Source: Blastomussa wellsi (lineage: Eukaryota > Cnidaria > Anthozoa > Scleractinia > Plerogyridae). From it: a stretch of 64,000 bases of DNA. The notes beneath the pieces were generated by a model, which was not told the DNA's origin, searched no databases, and saw nothing but the letters and a program-made list of their open reading frames with translations. This document shows positions 12,094-26,800 of this stretch, one piece after another. A program made the translations under genes and the position numbers. Location of the stretch: contig OX393562.1 in assembly GCA_947652115.1 (NCBI GenBank), forward strand, positions 10,268,157 to 10,332,156. The letters are read 5' to 3'. The first letter of the stretch is position 1. Each line of letters opens with the position of its first letter.

Positions 12094-13274
12094 CCGGACC
12101 ATTTACACGTCAATTTATGACGATTCGGCAAACCTTAAAAAAATCAACTTTTTTGCCTTCAATAAAACTTCATTTTTTGCTAAAAAATTTCTGCTACCGC
12201 GAATGGCTTAAAAGGCGATATTTTCTTGACGGCGCCACTGGGGAACATTTGCGCCTTTATTTCAGCCGATTTGGCAAACCTTCAAAAAATAAAGTTTTTT
12301 GCCTTCTGTAAGATGTCATTTTTTGCTAAAAAAATTACGACTACCACGAATCGCTGAAAAGGCGATGTTTTCGTGACGTCGCCATTGCGGAAACATTTGC
12401 GCGCTAATTTCAGCCTATTCGGCAAACCTTCCAAAATAAGGTTTTTGGCCTTTCGTAAAATTTAATTTTTTTCGAAAAATTTCGTCCACCGCGAATTGCT
12501 GCGTCACCACCGGAACAGTTGCGCGTTAATTTCGGCCGGTTTGGGAAGCCTTCCAAAAAATCAAGTTTTTGGCCTTTCTTAAAATTTCATTTTTCGCTAA
12601 AAAATTTCGTAAACTGAGAATCGCTGAAAACGCGATGTTTTCGTGGCGGCGCTACTACGGGAACATTTGCGCGTTAATTTCAGCCGATTCGGCAAACCTT
12701 CCAAAAAATCAAGTTTTTGGCATTGCGTAAAAGTTCATTTTCTTCTAAAAAATGTCGTCAACCACAAATGGCTGAAAAGGTTATGTTTTCCTAACGGCGC
12801 CACGGCGGGACAATTTGCGCGTTAATTTTCGCCGATTCGGCAAACCTTCCAAAAAACAAGTTTTTTGTCTTCCTTCAAATTTCATTTTTTGCTAAAAAAC
12901 TTCGTCAACTGCGAATCGCTGAAAACGCGATGTTTAAGTGGCGGCGCTACTACGGGAACATTTGCGCGTTAATTTCAGCCGATTCGGCAAACCTTCAAAA
13001 AATCAATTTTTTGTCCTTCCGTAAAATTTCTTTTTTTGCTAAAAATTTTCGTCCACCGCAAATCGCTGAAAAGGCGAACATTTGCGCGTTATTTTAAGAC
13101 CATTCGGCAAACCGTCCTAAAAATCAAGATTTTGGCCTTTCGTAAAATATAATTTTTTGCTAAAAAATTTTGGCTACCGCGAATCGCTGAAAAGGCGATG
13201 TTTCCGTGACGGCGCCACTTCGTTAACATTTGTACCTTTATTTCAACCGATTCGGCAAACCTTCAAAAAATCAA

Positions 13275-14769
13275 GTTTTTGGCCTTGTGTAAAATTTCAT
13301 TTTTTGCGAGAAAATTTCGGGTACCACGAATCGCTGAAAAGGCGATCTCTTCGTGACGGCGCCACTTCGGGAACACTTGCGCCTTAATTTCAAACGCTTC
13401 GGCAATCCTCCAAAACAATCAAGTTTTTGGCCTTCCGTGAAATTTCACTTTTTTCCTAAAAAATTTTGGCTTCCGCGAATCGCTGAAAAAGCAATGTTTT
13501 CGTGACGGCGCCACTGCGGGAAGATTTGCGTGTTAATTTCGCCGGACTCGGGAAACCTTCTAAAAAATCAAGTTTTTGGCCTTCCGAAAAATTTCATTTT
13601 CTGCTTAAAAATTTCGCCTAGCGCGAATCGCTGAAAAGGCGATCTTTTCTTGACGACGCAACTGGGGGAACATTTGCGCCTTAATTTCAGCCGATTCGGC
13701 AAACCTTCCAAAAAATAGAGTTTTTGGCCTTCCGAAAAATTTCATTTTTAGCTAAAAAATTTCGGCTACCGCGAATCGCTTAAAAGGCGATTTTTCCGTG
13801 ACTCCGACAATGCGGGAACATTTGCGCGTTATTTTAAGACCATTCTTCAAACCGTCCTGAAAATCAAGATTTTGGCCTTTCGTAAAATTTCATTTTTTGC
13901 TAAAAAATTTCGGCTACGGCAAATCAGTGAAAAGGCAATGTTTTCGTGAGGTCGCCACTGCAGGAACATTTGCGCGTGAATTTAGGCCGATTCCGCAAAC
14001 TTTCCAAAAAGTCAAGTTTTTGGTATTTCGTAAAATTTCAGTTTTTGCTAAAAACTTTTGGCTTCCTCGAATCGCTGAAAAGGCGATCTTTTCTTGACGA
14101 CGCCACTGGGGGAACATTTGCGCGTTAATTTCAGCCGATTCGGCAAACCTACCAAAAAATAGAGTTTTTGGCCTTGTGTAAAATTTCATTTTTTGCGAGA
14201 AAATTTCGGGTACCACGAATCGCTGAAAAGGCGATCTCTTCGTGACGGCGCAACTTCGGGAACACTTGCGCCTTAATTTCAAACGCTTCGGCAATCCTCC
14301 AAAAGAATCAAGTTTTTGGCCTTCCGTGAAATTTCACTTGTTTCCTAAAAAATTTTGGCTTCCGCGAATCGCTGAAAAAGCAATGTTTTCGTGACGGCGC
14401 CACTGCGGGAAGATTTGCGTGTTAATTTCGCCGGACTCGGGAAACCTTCTAAAAAATCAAGTTTTTGGCCTTCCGAAAAATTTCATTTTCTGCTTAAAAA
14501 TTTCGCCTAGCGCGAATCGCTGAAAAGGCGATCTTTTCTTGACGACGCAACTGGGGGAACATTTGCGCCTTAATTTCAGCCGATTCGGCAAACCTTCCAA
14601 AAAATAGAGTTTTTGGCCTTCCGAAAAATTTCATTTTTAGCTAAAAAATTTCGGCTACCGCGAATCGCTTAAAAGGGGATTTTTCCGTGACTCCGACAAT
14701 GCGGGAACATTTGCGCGTTATTTTAAGACCATTCTTCAAACCGTCCTGAAAATCAAGATTTTGGCCTTT
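13275..14769 (+). repeat. 889-bp six-monomer tandem block, ~1.7 copies
   Basis: Sequence from 13,275 repeats from 14,164 at a spacing of 889 bp until 14,769. Checkpoints are GAAGATTTGCGTG at 13,520 and 14,409. The second unit differs by a few bases (CACTTGTTTCC, GACGGCGCAAC). Confidence 0.87.
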
Positions 14770-14816
14770 GTTAAAATTTCATTTTTTGCTAAAAAATTTC
14801 GGCTACCGCGAATCGC

Positions 14817-17800
14817 TGAAAAGGCGATGTTTCCGTGACGGCGCCACTTCGTTAACATTTGTACCTTTATTTCAGCCGATTCGGCAAACCTTCCAAAAAT
14901 CAAGTTTTTGGCCTTCCGTGAAACTTCATTCTTTTGCTAAAAAATTTCGGCTACCGCGAATCGCTGGAAAGGCGATCTTTTCGTGAGGTTCCCAATGCGG
15001 GACCATTTGCACTGTTGGAAAGCTTCCAGAAAGCAAGTTTTTGGCCTTCCGTAAAATTTCGGCTACCGCGAATCGATGAAAAGGCGATCTTTTCGCGACG
15101 ACGCCACTGCGGGAACATTTACGCGCTTATTTCAGCCGATTCGGAAAACCTTCAAAAAATCAAGTTTTTGGCCTTCCGTGAAATTTCATTTTTTTGCTAA
15201 AAATTTTTGCCTTCCGCGAATCGCTGAAAAAGCTATGTTTTCGTTACGGCGCCACTGCGGGAACATTTGCGCGTTTATTTCAAACGATTCGCTAAACCTT
15301 CCAAAAATCAAGTTTTTGGCCTTGTGTAAAATTTTATTTTTTGCGAAAAAATTTCGTCAACCGCAAATGGCTGAAAAGGCGATGTTTTCGTGACGCCGCC
15401 ACTCCGGGAACATTTGCGCCTTAATTTCAAACGCTTCGGTAATCCTCCAAAAGAATCAAGTTTTTGGCCTTCCGTGAAATTTCATTTTTTTGCTAAAAAA
15501 TGTTGGCTTACGCGAATCGCTGAAAAAGCGATGTTTTCGTGACGGCGCCACTACGGGAACATTTGCGCGTTAATTTCAAACGATTCGCTTAACCTTCCAA
15601 AAATCAAGTTTTTGGCCTTGTGCAAAATTTTGTTTTTTGCGAAAAAATTCCGTCAACCGCAAATGGCTGAAAAGGCGATGTTTTCGTGACGGCGCAACTC
15701 CGGGAACATTTGCGCCTTAATTTCAAACGATTCGGCAAACCTTCCAAAAACATCAAGTTTTAGGTACTCGGTAAAATTTCATTTTTTGCTAAAAAATTTC
15801 GCCTACCGCGAATCGCTGAAAAGGCGATCTTTTGTTGACGACGCGACTTGGGGAACATTTGCGCGTTAATTTCAGCCAATTCGGTAAACCTCCAAAAGAA
15901 TCAAGTTTTCGGCCTTCCGTAAAATTTCATTTTTTGCTAAAAAATTTTGGCTTCCGCGAATCGCTGAAAAAGCGATGTTTTCGTTACGGCGCCACTGCGG
16001 GAACATTTGCGCGTCAATTTCAAAGTTTTCCAGTTTTTACCTTCCGTAAAATTTCATTTTTTGCTAAAAGAAATTTGGTCTTCCGCGAATCGCTGAAAAG
16101 GTGATGTCTTAGTGGCGGCGCCACTACGAGAACATTTGCGCGTTAATTTCGCCCGATTCTGGAAACCTTCTAAAAAATGAAGTTTTTGTCCTTCCGTAAA
16201 ATTCATTTTTTGCTAAAAAATTTCGGCTACCGCGAATCACTGAAAAGGCGATGTTTTCGTGACGACGCCACTTTGGGAACATTTGCGCGTTAATTTCAGC
16301 CGATTCGGCAAACCTTCCAAAATATAGAGTTTTTGGCCTTACGAACAATTTCATTTTTAGCTAAAAAATTTCGGCTACCGCGAATCGCTGAAAAGGCGAT
16401 TTTTTCGTGACTTCGCCACGGCGGGACCATTTGCGCGTTAATTTCAGCCGATTAGGCAAACCTTCCATAAAATCAAGTTTTTTTCTTTCTTCAAATTTCA
16501 TTTTTTGCTAAGAAATTTCGTCCACCGCGAATCGCTGAAAAGGCGATCTTTTTGCTAAAAAATTTCGTCTACCGCGAATCGCTGAAAAGGCGATCTTTTC
16601 GTGGCGACGCAACAACGGGGATATTTGCGAGTTAATTCCAGCCGATTCGGCAAACCTTCCAAAAAATCAAGTTTTTGGCATTGCGTAAAAGTTCATTTTC
16701 TTCTAAAAAATGTCGTCAACCACAAATGGCTGAAAAGGTTATGTTTTCCTAACGGCGCCACGGCGGGACAATTTGCGCGTTAATTTTCGCCGATTCGGCA
16801 AACCTTCCAAAAAACAAGTTTTTGGCCTTCCGTGAAATTTCACTTTTTTCCTAAAAAATTTTGGCTTCCGCGAATCGCTGAAAAAGCAATGTTTTCGTGA
16901 CGGCGCCACTGCGGGAAGATTTGCGTGTTAATTTCGCCGGACTCGGGAAACCTTCTAAAAAATCAAGTTTTTGGCCTTCCTTAAAATTTCATTTTTTGCT
17001 AAAAAACTTCGTCAACTGCGAATCGCTGAAAACGCGATCTTTAAGTGGCGGCGCTACTACGGGAACATTTGCGCGTTATTTTCAGCCGATTCGGCAAACC
17101 TTCAAAAAATAAATTTTTTGTCCTTCCGTAAAATTTCTTTTTTTGCTAAAAATTTTCGTACACCGCAAATAGCTGAAAAGCCGAACATTTGCGCGTTATT
17201 TTAAGACCATTCGGCAAACCGTCCTAAAAATCAAGATTTTGGCCTTTCGTAAAATTTCATTTTTTGCTAAAAAATTTCGGCTACCGCGAATCGCTGAAAA
17301 GGCGATGTTTCCGTGACGGCGCCACTTCGTTAACATTTGTACCTTTATTTCAACCGATTCGGCAAACCTTCAAAAAATCAAGTTTTTGGCCTTGTGTAAA
17401 ATTTCATTTTTTGCGAGAAAATTTCGGGTACCACGAATCGCTGAAAAGGCGATCTCTTCGTGACGGCGCCACTTCGGGAACACTTGCGCCTTAATTTCAA
17501 ACGCTTCGGCAATCCTCCAAAAGAATCAAGTTTTTGGCCTTCCGTGAAATTTCACTTTTTTCCTAAAAAATTTTGGCTTCCGCGAATCGCTGAAAAAGCA
17601 ATGTTTTCGTGACGGCGCCACTGCGGGAAGATTTGCGTGTTAATTTCGCCGGACTCGGGAAACCTTCTAAAAAATCAAGTTTTTGGCCTTCCGAAAAATT
17701 TCATTTTCTGCTTAAAAATTTCGCCTAGCGCGAATCGCTGAAAAGGCGATCTTTTCTTGACGACGCAACTGGGGGAACATTTGCGCCTTAATTTCAGCCG

Positions 17801-20800
17801 ATTCGGCAAACCTTCCAAAAAATAGAGTTTTTGGCCTTCCGAAAAATTTCATTTTTAGCTAAAAAAATTCGGCTACCGCGAATCGCTTAAAAGGCGATTT
17901 TTCCGTAACTCCGACAATGCGGGAACATTTGCGCGTTATTTTAAGACCATTCTTCAAACCGTCCTGAAAATCAAGATTTTGGCCTTTCGTAAAATTTCAT
18001 TTTTTGCTAAAAAATTTCGGCTACGGCAAATCAGTGAAAAGGCAATGTTTTCGTGAGGTCGCCACTGCAGGAACATTTGCGCGTAAATTTAGGCCGATTC
18101 CGCAAACTTTCCAAAAAGTCAAGTTTTTGGTATTTCGTAAAATTTCAGTTTTTGCTAAAAACTTTTGGCTTCCTCGAATCGCTGAAAAGGCGATCTTTTC
18201 TTGACGACGCCACTGGGGGAACATTTGCGCGTTAATTTCAGCCGATTCGGCAAACCTACCCAAAAATAGAGTTTTTGGCCTTCCGAAAAATTTCATTTTT
18301 CGCTAAAAAATTGCGGCTACCGCGAATCGCATAAAAGGCGATTTTTTTCGTGACTCCGCCACTGCGGGAACATTTGCGCGTTATTTTAAGACCATTTGGC
18401 AAACCGTCCTAAAAATCAAGATTTTGGCCTTTCGTAAAATTTCATTTTTACTAAAAAATTTCGGCTACCGCGAATGGCTCAAAAGGTGATCTTTTCGTGA
18501 CGGCGTCAGTGGGGGAACATTTGCGCGTTAATTTCAGACGATTCGGCAAACCTTCCAAAAAAATCAATTTTTTGTCCTTCCGTAAAATTTCTTTTTTTGG
18601 CTAAAAATTTTCGTCCACCGCAAATCGCTGAAAAGGCGAACATTTGCGCGTTATTTTAAGACCATTCGGCAAACCGTCCTAAAAATCAAGATTTTAGCCT
18701 TTCGTAAAATTTAATTTTTTGCTAAAAATTTCGGCTACCGCGAATCGCTGAAAAGGCGATGTTTCCGTGACGCCGCCACTTCGTTAACAATTGCACCTTT
18801 ATTTCAGCCGATTCGGCAAACCTTCAAAAAATCAAGTTTTTGACCTTCCGTGAAACTTCATTTTTTTGCTAAAACATTTCAGCTAACGCGAATCGCTGAA
18901 AAGGCGATGTTTTCGTGACGGCGCCACTGCCGGACCATTTACACGTCAATTTATGACGATTCGGCAAACCTTAAAAAAATCAACTTTTTTGCCTTCAATA
19001 AAACTTCATTTTTTGCTAAAAAATTTCTGCTACCGCGAATGGCTTAAAAGGCGATATTTTCTTGACGGCGCCACTGGGGAACATTTGCGCCTTTATTTCA
19101 GCCGATTTGGCAAACCTTCAAAAAATAAAGTTTTTTGCCTTCTGTAAGATGTCATTTTTTGCTAAAAAAATTACGACTACCACGAATCGCTGAAAAGGCG
19201 ATGTTTTCGTGACGTCGCCATTGCGGAAACATTTGCGCGCTAATTTCAGCCTATTCGGCAAACCTTCCAAAATAAGGTTTTTGGCCTTTCGTAAAATTTA
19301 ATTTTTTTCGAAAAATTTCGTCCATCGCGAATCGCTGCGTCACCACCGGAACAGTTGCGCGTTAATTTCGGCCGGTTTGGGAAGCCTTCCAAAAAATCAA
19401 GTTTTTGGCCTTTCTTAAAATTTCATTTTTCGCTAAAAAATTTCGTAAACTGAGAATCGCTGAAAACGCGATGTTTTCGTGGCGGCGCTACTACGGGAAC
19501 ATTTGCGCGTTAATTTCAGCCGATTCGGCAAACCTTCCAAAAAATCAAGTTTTTGGCATTGCGTAAAAGTTCATTTTCTTCTAAAAAATGTCGTCAACCA
19601 CAAATGGCTGAAAAGGTTATGTTTTCCTAACGGCGCCACGGCGGGAAGATTTGCGTGTTAATTTCGCCGGACTCGGGAAACCTTCTAAAAAATCAAGTTT
19701 TTGGCCTTCCGAAAAATTTCATTTTCTGCTTAAAAATTTCGCCTAGCGCGAATCGCTGAAAAGGCGATCTTTTCTTGACGACGCAACTGGGGGAACATTT
19801 GCGCCTTAATTTCAGCCGATTCGGCAAACCTTCCAAAAAATAGAGTTTTTGGCCTTCCGAAAAATTTCATTTTTAGCTAAAAAATTTCGGCTACCGCGAA
19901 TCGCTTAAAAGGCGATTTTTCCGTGACTCCGACAATGCGGGAACATTTGCGCGTTATTTTAAGACCATTCTTCAAACCGTCCTGAAAATCAAGATTTTGG
20001 CCTTTCGTAAAATTTCATTTTTTGCTAAAAAATTTCGGCTACGGCAAATCAGTGAAAAGGCAATGTTTTCGTGAGGTCGCCACTGCAGGAACATTTGCGC
20101 GTAAATTTAGGCCGATTCCGCAAACTTTCCAAAAAGTCAAGTTTTTGGTATTTCGTAAAATTTCAGTTTTTGCTAAAAACTTTTGGCTTCCTCGAATCGC
20201 TGAAAAGGCGATCTTTTCTTGACGACGCCACTGGGGGAACATTTGCGCGTTAATTTCAGCCGATTCGGCAAACCTACCAAAAAATAGAGTTTTTGGCCTT
20301 CCGAAAAATTTCATTTTTCGCTAAAAAATTGCGGCTACCGCGAATCGCATAAAAGGCGATTTTTTTCGTGACTCCGCCACTGCGGGAACATTTGCGCGTT
20401 ATTTTAAGACCATTTGGCAAACCGTCCTAAAAATCAAGATTTTGGCCTTTCGTAAAATTTCATTTTTACTAAAAAATTTCGGCTACCGCGAATGGCTCAA
20501 AAGGTGATCTTTTCGTGACGGCGTCAGTGGGGGAACATTTGCGCGTTAATTTCAGACGATTCGGCAAACCTTCCAAAAAAATCAATTTTTTGTCCTTCCG
20601 TAAAATTTCTTTTTTGGCTAAAAATTTTCGTCCACCGCAAATCGCTGAAAAGGCGAACATTTGCGCGTTATTTTAAGACCATTCGGCAAACCGTCCTAAA
20701 AATCAAGATTTTAGCCTTTCGTAAAATTTAATTTTTTGCTAAAAATTTCGGCTACCGCGAATCGCTGAAAAGGCGATGTTTCCGTGACGCCGCCACTTCG

Positions 20801-23800
20801 TTAACAATTGCACCTTTATTTCAGCCGATTCGGCAAACCTTCAAAAAATCAAGTTTTTGACCTTCCGTGAAACTTCATTTTTTTGCTAAAACATTTCAGC
20901 TAACGCGAATCGCTGAAAAGGCGATGTTTTCGTGACGGCGCCACTGCCGGACCATTTACACGTCAATTTATGACGATTCGGCAAACCTTAAAAAAATCAA
21001 CTTTTTTGCCTTCAATAAAACTTCATTTTTTGCTAAAAAATTTCTGCTACCGCGAATGGCTTAAAAGGCGATATTTTCTTGACGGCGCCACTGGGGAACA
21101 TTTGCGCCTTTATTTCAGCCGATTTGGCAAACCTTCAAAAAATAAAGTTTTTTGCCTTCTGTAAGATGTCATTTTTTGCTAAAAAAATTACGACTACCAC
21201 GAATCGCTGAAAAGGCGATGTTTTCGTGACGTCGCCATTGCGGAAACATTTGCGCGCTAATTTCAGCCTATTCGGCAAACCTTGCAAAATAAGGTTTTTG
21301 GCCTTTCGTAAAATTTAATTTTTTTCGAAAAATTTCGTCCACCGCGAATCGCTGCGTCACCACCGGAACAGTTGCGCGTTAATTTCGGCCGGTTTGGGAA
21401 GCCTTCCAAAAAATCAAGTTTTTGGCCTTTCTTAAAATTTCATTTTTCGCTAAAAAATTTCGTAAACTGAGAATCGCTGAAAACGCGATGTTTTCGTGGC
21501 GGCGCTACTACGGGAACATTTGCGCGTTAATTCCAGCCGATTCGGCAAACCTTCCAAAAAATCAAGTTTTTGGCATTGCGTAAAAGTTCATTTTCTTCTA
21601 AAAAATGTCGTCAACCACAAATGGCTGAAAAGGTTATGTTTTCCTAACGGCGCCACGGCGGGACAATTTGCGCGTTAATTTTCGCCGATTCGGCAAACCT
21701 TCCAAAAAACAAGTTTTTTGTCTTCCTTCAAATTTCATTTTTTGCTAAAAAACTTCGTCAACTGCGAATCGCTGAAAACGCGATGTTTAAGTGGCGGCGC
21801 TACTACGGGAACATTTGCGCGTTAATTTCAGCCAATTCGGCAAACCTTCAAAAAATCAATTTTTTGTCCTTCCGTAAAATTTCTTTTTTTGCTAAAAATT
21901 TTCGTCCACCGCAAATCGCTGAAAAGGCGAACATTTGCGCGTTATTTTAAGACCATTCGGCAAACCGTCCTAAAAATCAAGATTTTGGCCTTTCGTAAAA
22001 TTTCATTTTTTGCTAAAAAATTTCGGCTACCGCGAATCGCTGAAAAGGCGATGTTTCCGTGACGGCGCCACTTCGTTAACATTTGTACCTTTATTTCAAC
22101 CGATTCGGCAAACCTTCAAAACATCAAGTTTTTGGCCTTGTGTAAAATTTCATTTTTTGCGAGAAAATTTCGGGTACCACGAATCGCTGAAAAGGCGATC
22201 TTTTCGTGACGGCGCCACTTCGGGAACACTTGCGCCTTAATTTCAAACGCTTCGGCAATCCTCCAAAAGAATCAAGTTTTTGGCCTTCCGTGAAATTTCA
22301 CTTTTTTCCAAAAAAATTTTGGCTTCCGCGAATCGCTGAAAAAGCGATGTTTTCGTTACGGCGCCACTGCGGCAACATTTGCGCGTCAATTTCAAAGTTT
22401 TCCAGTTTTTACCTTCCGTAAAATTTCATTTTTTGCTAAAAAAAATTTGGTCTTCCGCGAATCGCTGAAAAGGTGATGTCTTAGTGGCGGCGCCACTACG
22501 AGAACATTTGCGCGTTAATTTCGCCCGATTCTGGAAACCTTCTAAAAATGAAGTTTTTGTCCTTCCGTAAAATTCATTTTTTGCTAACAAATTTTGGCTA
22601 CCGCGAATCACTGAAAAGGCGATGTTTTCGTGACGACGCCACTTTGGGAACATTTGCGCGTTAATTTCAGCCGATTCGGCAAACCTTCCAAAATATAGAG
22701 TTTTTGGCCTTACGAACAATTTCATTTTTAGCTAAAAAATTTCGGCTACCGCGAATCGCTGAAAAGGCGATCTTTTCTTGACGACGCCACTGGGGGACCA
22801 TTTGCGCGTTAATTTCAGCCGATTCGGCAAACCTTCCATAAAATCAAGTTTTTTTCTTTCTTCAAATTTCATTTTTTGCTAAGAAATTTCGTCCACCGCG
22901 AATCGCTGAAAAGGCGATCTTTTTGCTAAAAAATTTCGTCTACCGCGAATCGCTGAAAAGGCGATCTTTTCGTGGCGACGCAACAACGGGGATATTTGCG
23001 AGTTAATTTCAGCCGATTCGGCAAACCTTCAAAAAATAAATTTTTTGTCCTTCCTTAAAATTTCATTTTTTGCTAAAAATTTTCGTACACCGCAAATAGC
23101 TGAAAAGCCGAACATTTGCGCGTTATTTTAAGACCATTCGGCAAACCGTCCTAAAAATCAAGATTTTGGCCTTTCGTAAAATTTCATTTTTTGCTAAAAA
23201 ATTTCGGCTACCGCGAATCGCTGAAAAGGCGATGTTTCCGTGACGGCGCCACTTCGTTAACATTTGTACCTTTATTTCAACCGATTCGGCAAACCTTCAA
23301 AAAATCAAGTTTTTGACCTTCCGTGAAACTTCATTTTTTTGCTAAAACATTTCAGCTAACGCGAATCGCTGAAAAGGCGATGTTTTCGTGACGGCGCCAC
23401 TGCCGGACCATTTGAGCGTTAATTTCAGACGATTCGGCAAACCTTAAAAAAAATCAAGGTTTTGGCCTTTCGTAAAATTTCATTTTTTGCGAAAAAATTT
23501 CGGGTAACGCGAATCGCTGAAAAGGCGATGTTTTCGTGACGGCGCCACTGCCGGACCATTTACACGTCAATTTATGACGATTCGGCAAACCTTAAAAAAA
23601 TCAACTTTTTTGCCTTCAATAAAACTTCATTTTTTGCTAAAAAATTTCTGCTACCGCGAATGGCTTAAAAGGCGATATTTTCTTGACGGCGCCACTGGGG
23701 AACATTTGCGCCTTTATTTCAGCCGATTTGGCAAACCTTCAAAAAATAAAGTTTTTTGCCTTCTGTAAGATGTCATTTTTTGCTAAAAAAATTACGACTA

Positions 23801-26800
23801 CCACGAATCGCTGAAAAGGCGATGTTTTCGTGACGTCGCCATTGCGGAAACATTTGCGCGCTAATTTCAGCCTATTCGGCAAACCTTCCAAAATAAGGTT
23901 TTTGGCCTTTCGTAAAATTTAATTTTTTTCGAAAAATTTCGTCCACCGCGAATTGCTGCGTCACCACCGGAACAGTTGCGCGTTAATTTCGGCCGGTTTG
24001 GGAAGCCTTCCAAAAAATCAAGTTTTTGGCCTTTCTTAAAATTTCATTTTTCGCTAAAAAATTTCGTAAACTGAGAATCGCTGAAAACGCGATGTTTTCG
24101 TGGCGGCGCTACTACGGGAACATTTGCGCGTTAATTTCAGCCGATTCGGCAAACCTTCCAAAAAATCAAGTTTTTGGCATTGCGTAAAAGTTCATTTTCT
24201 TCTAAAAAATGTCGTCAACCACAAATGGCTGAAAAGGTTATGTTTTCCTAACGGCGCCACGGCGGGACAATTTGCGCGTTAATTTTCGCCGATTCGGCAA
24301 ACCTTCCAAAAAACAAGTTTTTTGTCTTCCTTCAAATTTCATTTTTTGCTAAAAAACTTCGTCAACTGCGAATCGCTGAAAACGCGATGTTTAAGTGGCG
24401 GCGCTACTACGGGAACATTTGCGCGTTAATTTCAGCCGATTCGGCAAACCTTCAAAAAATCAATTTTTTGTCCTTCCGTAAAATTTCTTTTTTTGCTAAA
24501 AATTTTCGTCCACCGCAAATCGCTGAAAAGGCGAACATTTGCGCGTTATTTTAAGACCATTCGGCAAACCGTCCTAAAAATCAAGATTTTGGCCTTTCGT
24601 AAAATATAATTTTTTGCTAAAAAATTTTGGCTACCGCGAATCGCTGAAAAGGCGATGTTTCCGTGACGGCGCCACTTCGTTAACATTTGTACCTTTATTT
24701 CAACCGATTCGGCAAACCTTCAAAAAATCAAGTTTTTGGCCTTGTGTAAAATTTCATTTTTTGCGAGAAAATTTCGGGTACCACGAATCGCTGAAAAGGC
24801 GATCTCTTCGTGACGGCGCCACTTCGGGAACACTTGCGCCTTAATTTCAAACGCTTCGGCAATCCTCCAAAAGAATCAAGTTTTTGGCCTTCCGTGAAAT
24901 TTCACTTTTTTCCTAAAAAATTTTGGCTTCCGCGAATCGCTGAAAAAGCAATGTTTTCGTGACGGCGCCACTGCGGGAAGATTTGCGTGTTAATTTCGCC
25001 GGACTCGGGAAACCTTCTAAAAAATCAAGTTTTTGGCCTTCCGAAAAATTTCATTTTCTGCTTAAAAATTTCGCCTAGCGCGAATCGCTGAAAAGGCGAT
25101 CTTTTCTTGACGACGCAACTGGGGGAACATTTGCGCCTTAATTTCAGCCGATTCGGCAAACCTTCCAAAAAATAGAGTTTTTGGCCTTCCGAAAAATTTC
25201 ATTTTTAGCTAAAAAATTTCGGCTACCGCGAATCGCTTAAAAGGCGATTTTTCCGTGACTCCGACAATGCGGGAACATTTGCGCGTTATTTTAAGACCAT
25301 TCTTCAAACCGTCCTGAAAATCAAGATTTTGGCCTTTCGTAAAATTTCATTTTTTGCTAAAAAATTTCGGCTACGGCAAATCAGTGAAAAGGCAATGTTT
25401 TCGTGAGGTCGCCACTGCAGGAACATTTGCGCGTGAATTTAGGCCGATTCCGCAAACTTTCCAAAAAGTCAAGTTTTTGGTATTTCGTAAAATTTCAGTT
25501 TTTGCTAAAAACTTTTGGCTTCCTCGAATCGCTGAAAAGGCGATCTTTTCTTGACGACGCCACTGGGGGAACATTTGCGCGTTAATTTCAGCCGATTCGG
25601 CAAACCTACCAAAAAATAGAGTTTTTGGCCTTGTGTAAAATTTCATTTTTTGCGAGAAAATTTCGGGTACCACGAATCGCTGAAAAGGCGATCTCTTCGT
25701 GACGGCGCAACTTCGGGAACACTTGCGCCTTAATTTCAAACGCTTCGGCAATCCTCCAAAAGAATCAAGTTTTTGGCCTTCCGTGAAATTTCACTTGTTT
25801 CCTAAAAAATTTTGGCTTCCGCGAATCGCTGAAAAAGCAATGTTTTCGTGACGGCGCCACTGCGGGAAGATTTGCGTGTTAATTTCGCCGGACTCGGGAA
25901 ACCTTCTAAAAAATCAAGTTTTTGGCCTTCCGAAAAATTTCATTTTCTGCTTAAAAATTTCGCCTAGCGCGAATCGCTGAAAAGGCGATCTTTTCTTGAC
26001 GACGCAACTGGGGGAACATTTGCGCCTTAATTTCAGCCGATTCGGCAAACCTTCCAAAAAATAGAGTTTTTGGCCTTCCGAAAAATTTCATTTTTAGCTA
26101 AAAAATTTCGGCTACCGCGAATCGCTTAAAAGGCGATTTTTCCGTGACTCCGACAATGCGGGAACATTTGCGCGTTATTTTAAGACCATTCTTCAAACCG
26201 TCCTGAAAATCAAGATTTTGGCCTTTCGTAAAATTTCATTTTTTGCTAAAAAATTTCGGCTACGGCAAATCAGTGAAAAGGCAATGTTTTCGTGAGGTCG
26301 CCACTGCAGGAACATTTGCGCGTGAATTTAGGCCGATTCCGCAAACTTTCCAAAAAGTCAAGTTTTTGGTATTTCGTAAAATTTCAGTTTTTGCTAAAAA
26401 CTTTTGGCTTCCTCGAATCGCTGAAAAGGCGATCTTTTCTTGACGACGCCACTGGGGGAACATTTGCGCGTTAATTTCAGCCGATTCGGCAAACCTACCA
26501 AAAAATAGAGTTTTTGGCCTTGTGTAAAATTTCATTTTTTGCGAGAAAATTTCGGGTACCACGAATCGCTGAAAAGGCGATCTCTTCGTGACGGCGCAAC
26601 TTCGGGAACACTTGCGCCTTAATTTCAAACGCTTCGGCAATCCTCCAAAAGAATCAAGTTTTTGGCCTTCCGTGAAATTTCACTTGTTTCCTAAAAAATT
26701 TTGGCTTCCGCGAATCGCTGAAAAAGCAATGTTTTCGTGACGGCGCCACTGCGGGAAGATTTGCGTGTTAATTTCGCCGGACTCGGGAAACCTTCTAAAA

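Larger units (their letters stand above)
7834..14816 (+). repeat. HOR block A3, 6,983 bp
   Basis: It opens with the same landmark as A2. From 7,834 to about 11,500 it follows A2 at an offset of 7,537 bp, but lacks the extra 592-bp block that A2 carries at 3,959-4,550. From 11,798 it has two copies of one 148-bp monomer, and from 13,275 to 14,769 an 889-bp six-monomer block present about 1.7 times. Bases 7,834-11,788 reappear in A6 at an offset of 26,866. Bases from about 10,155 to the end reappear in A6 at an offset of 30,775. Confidence 0.88.
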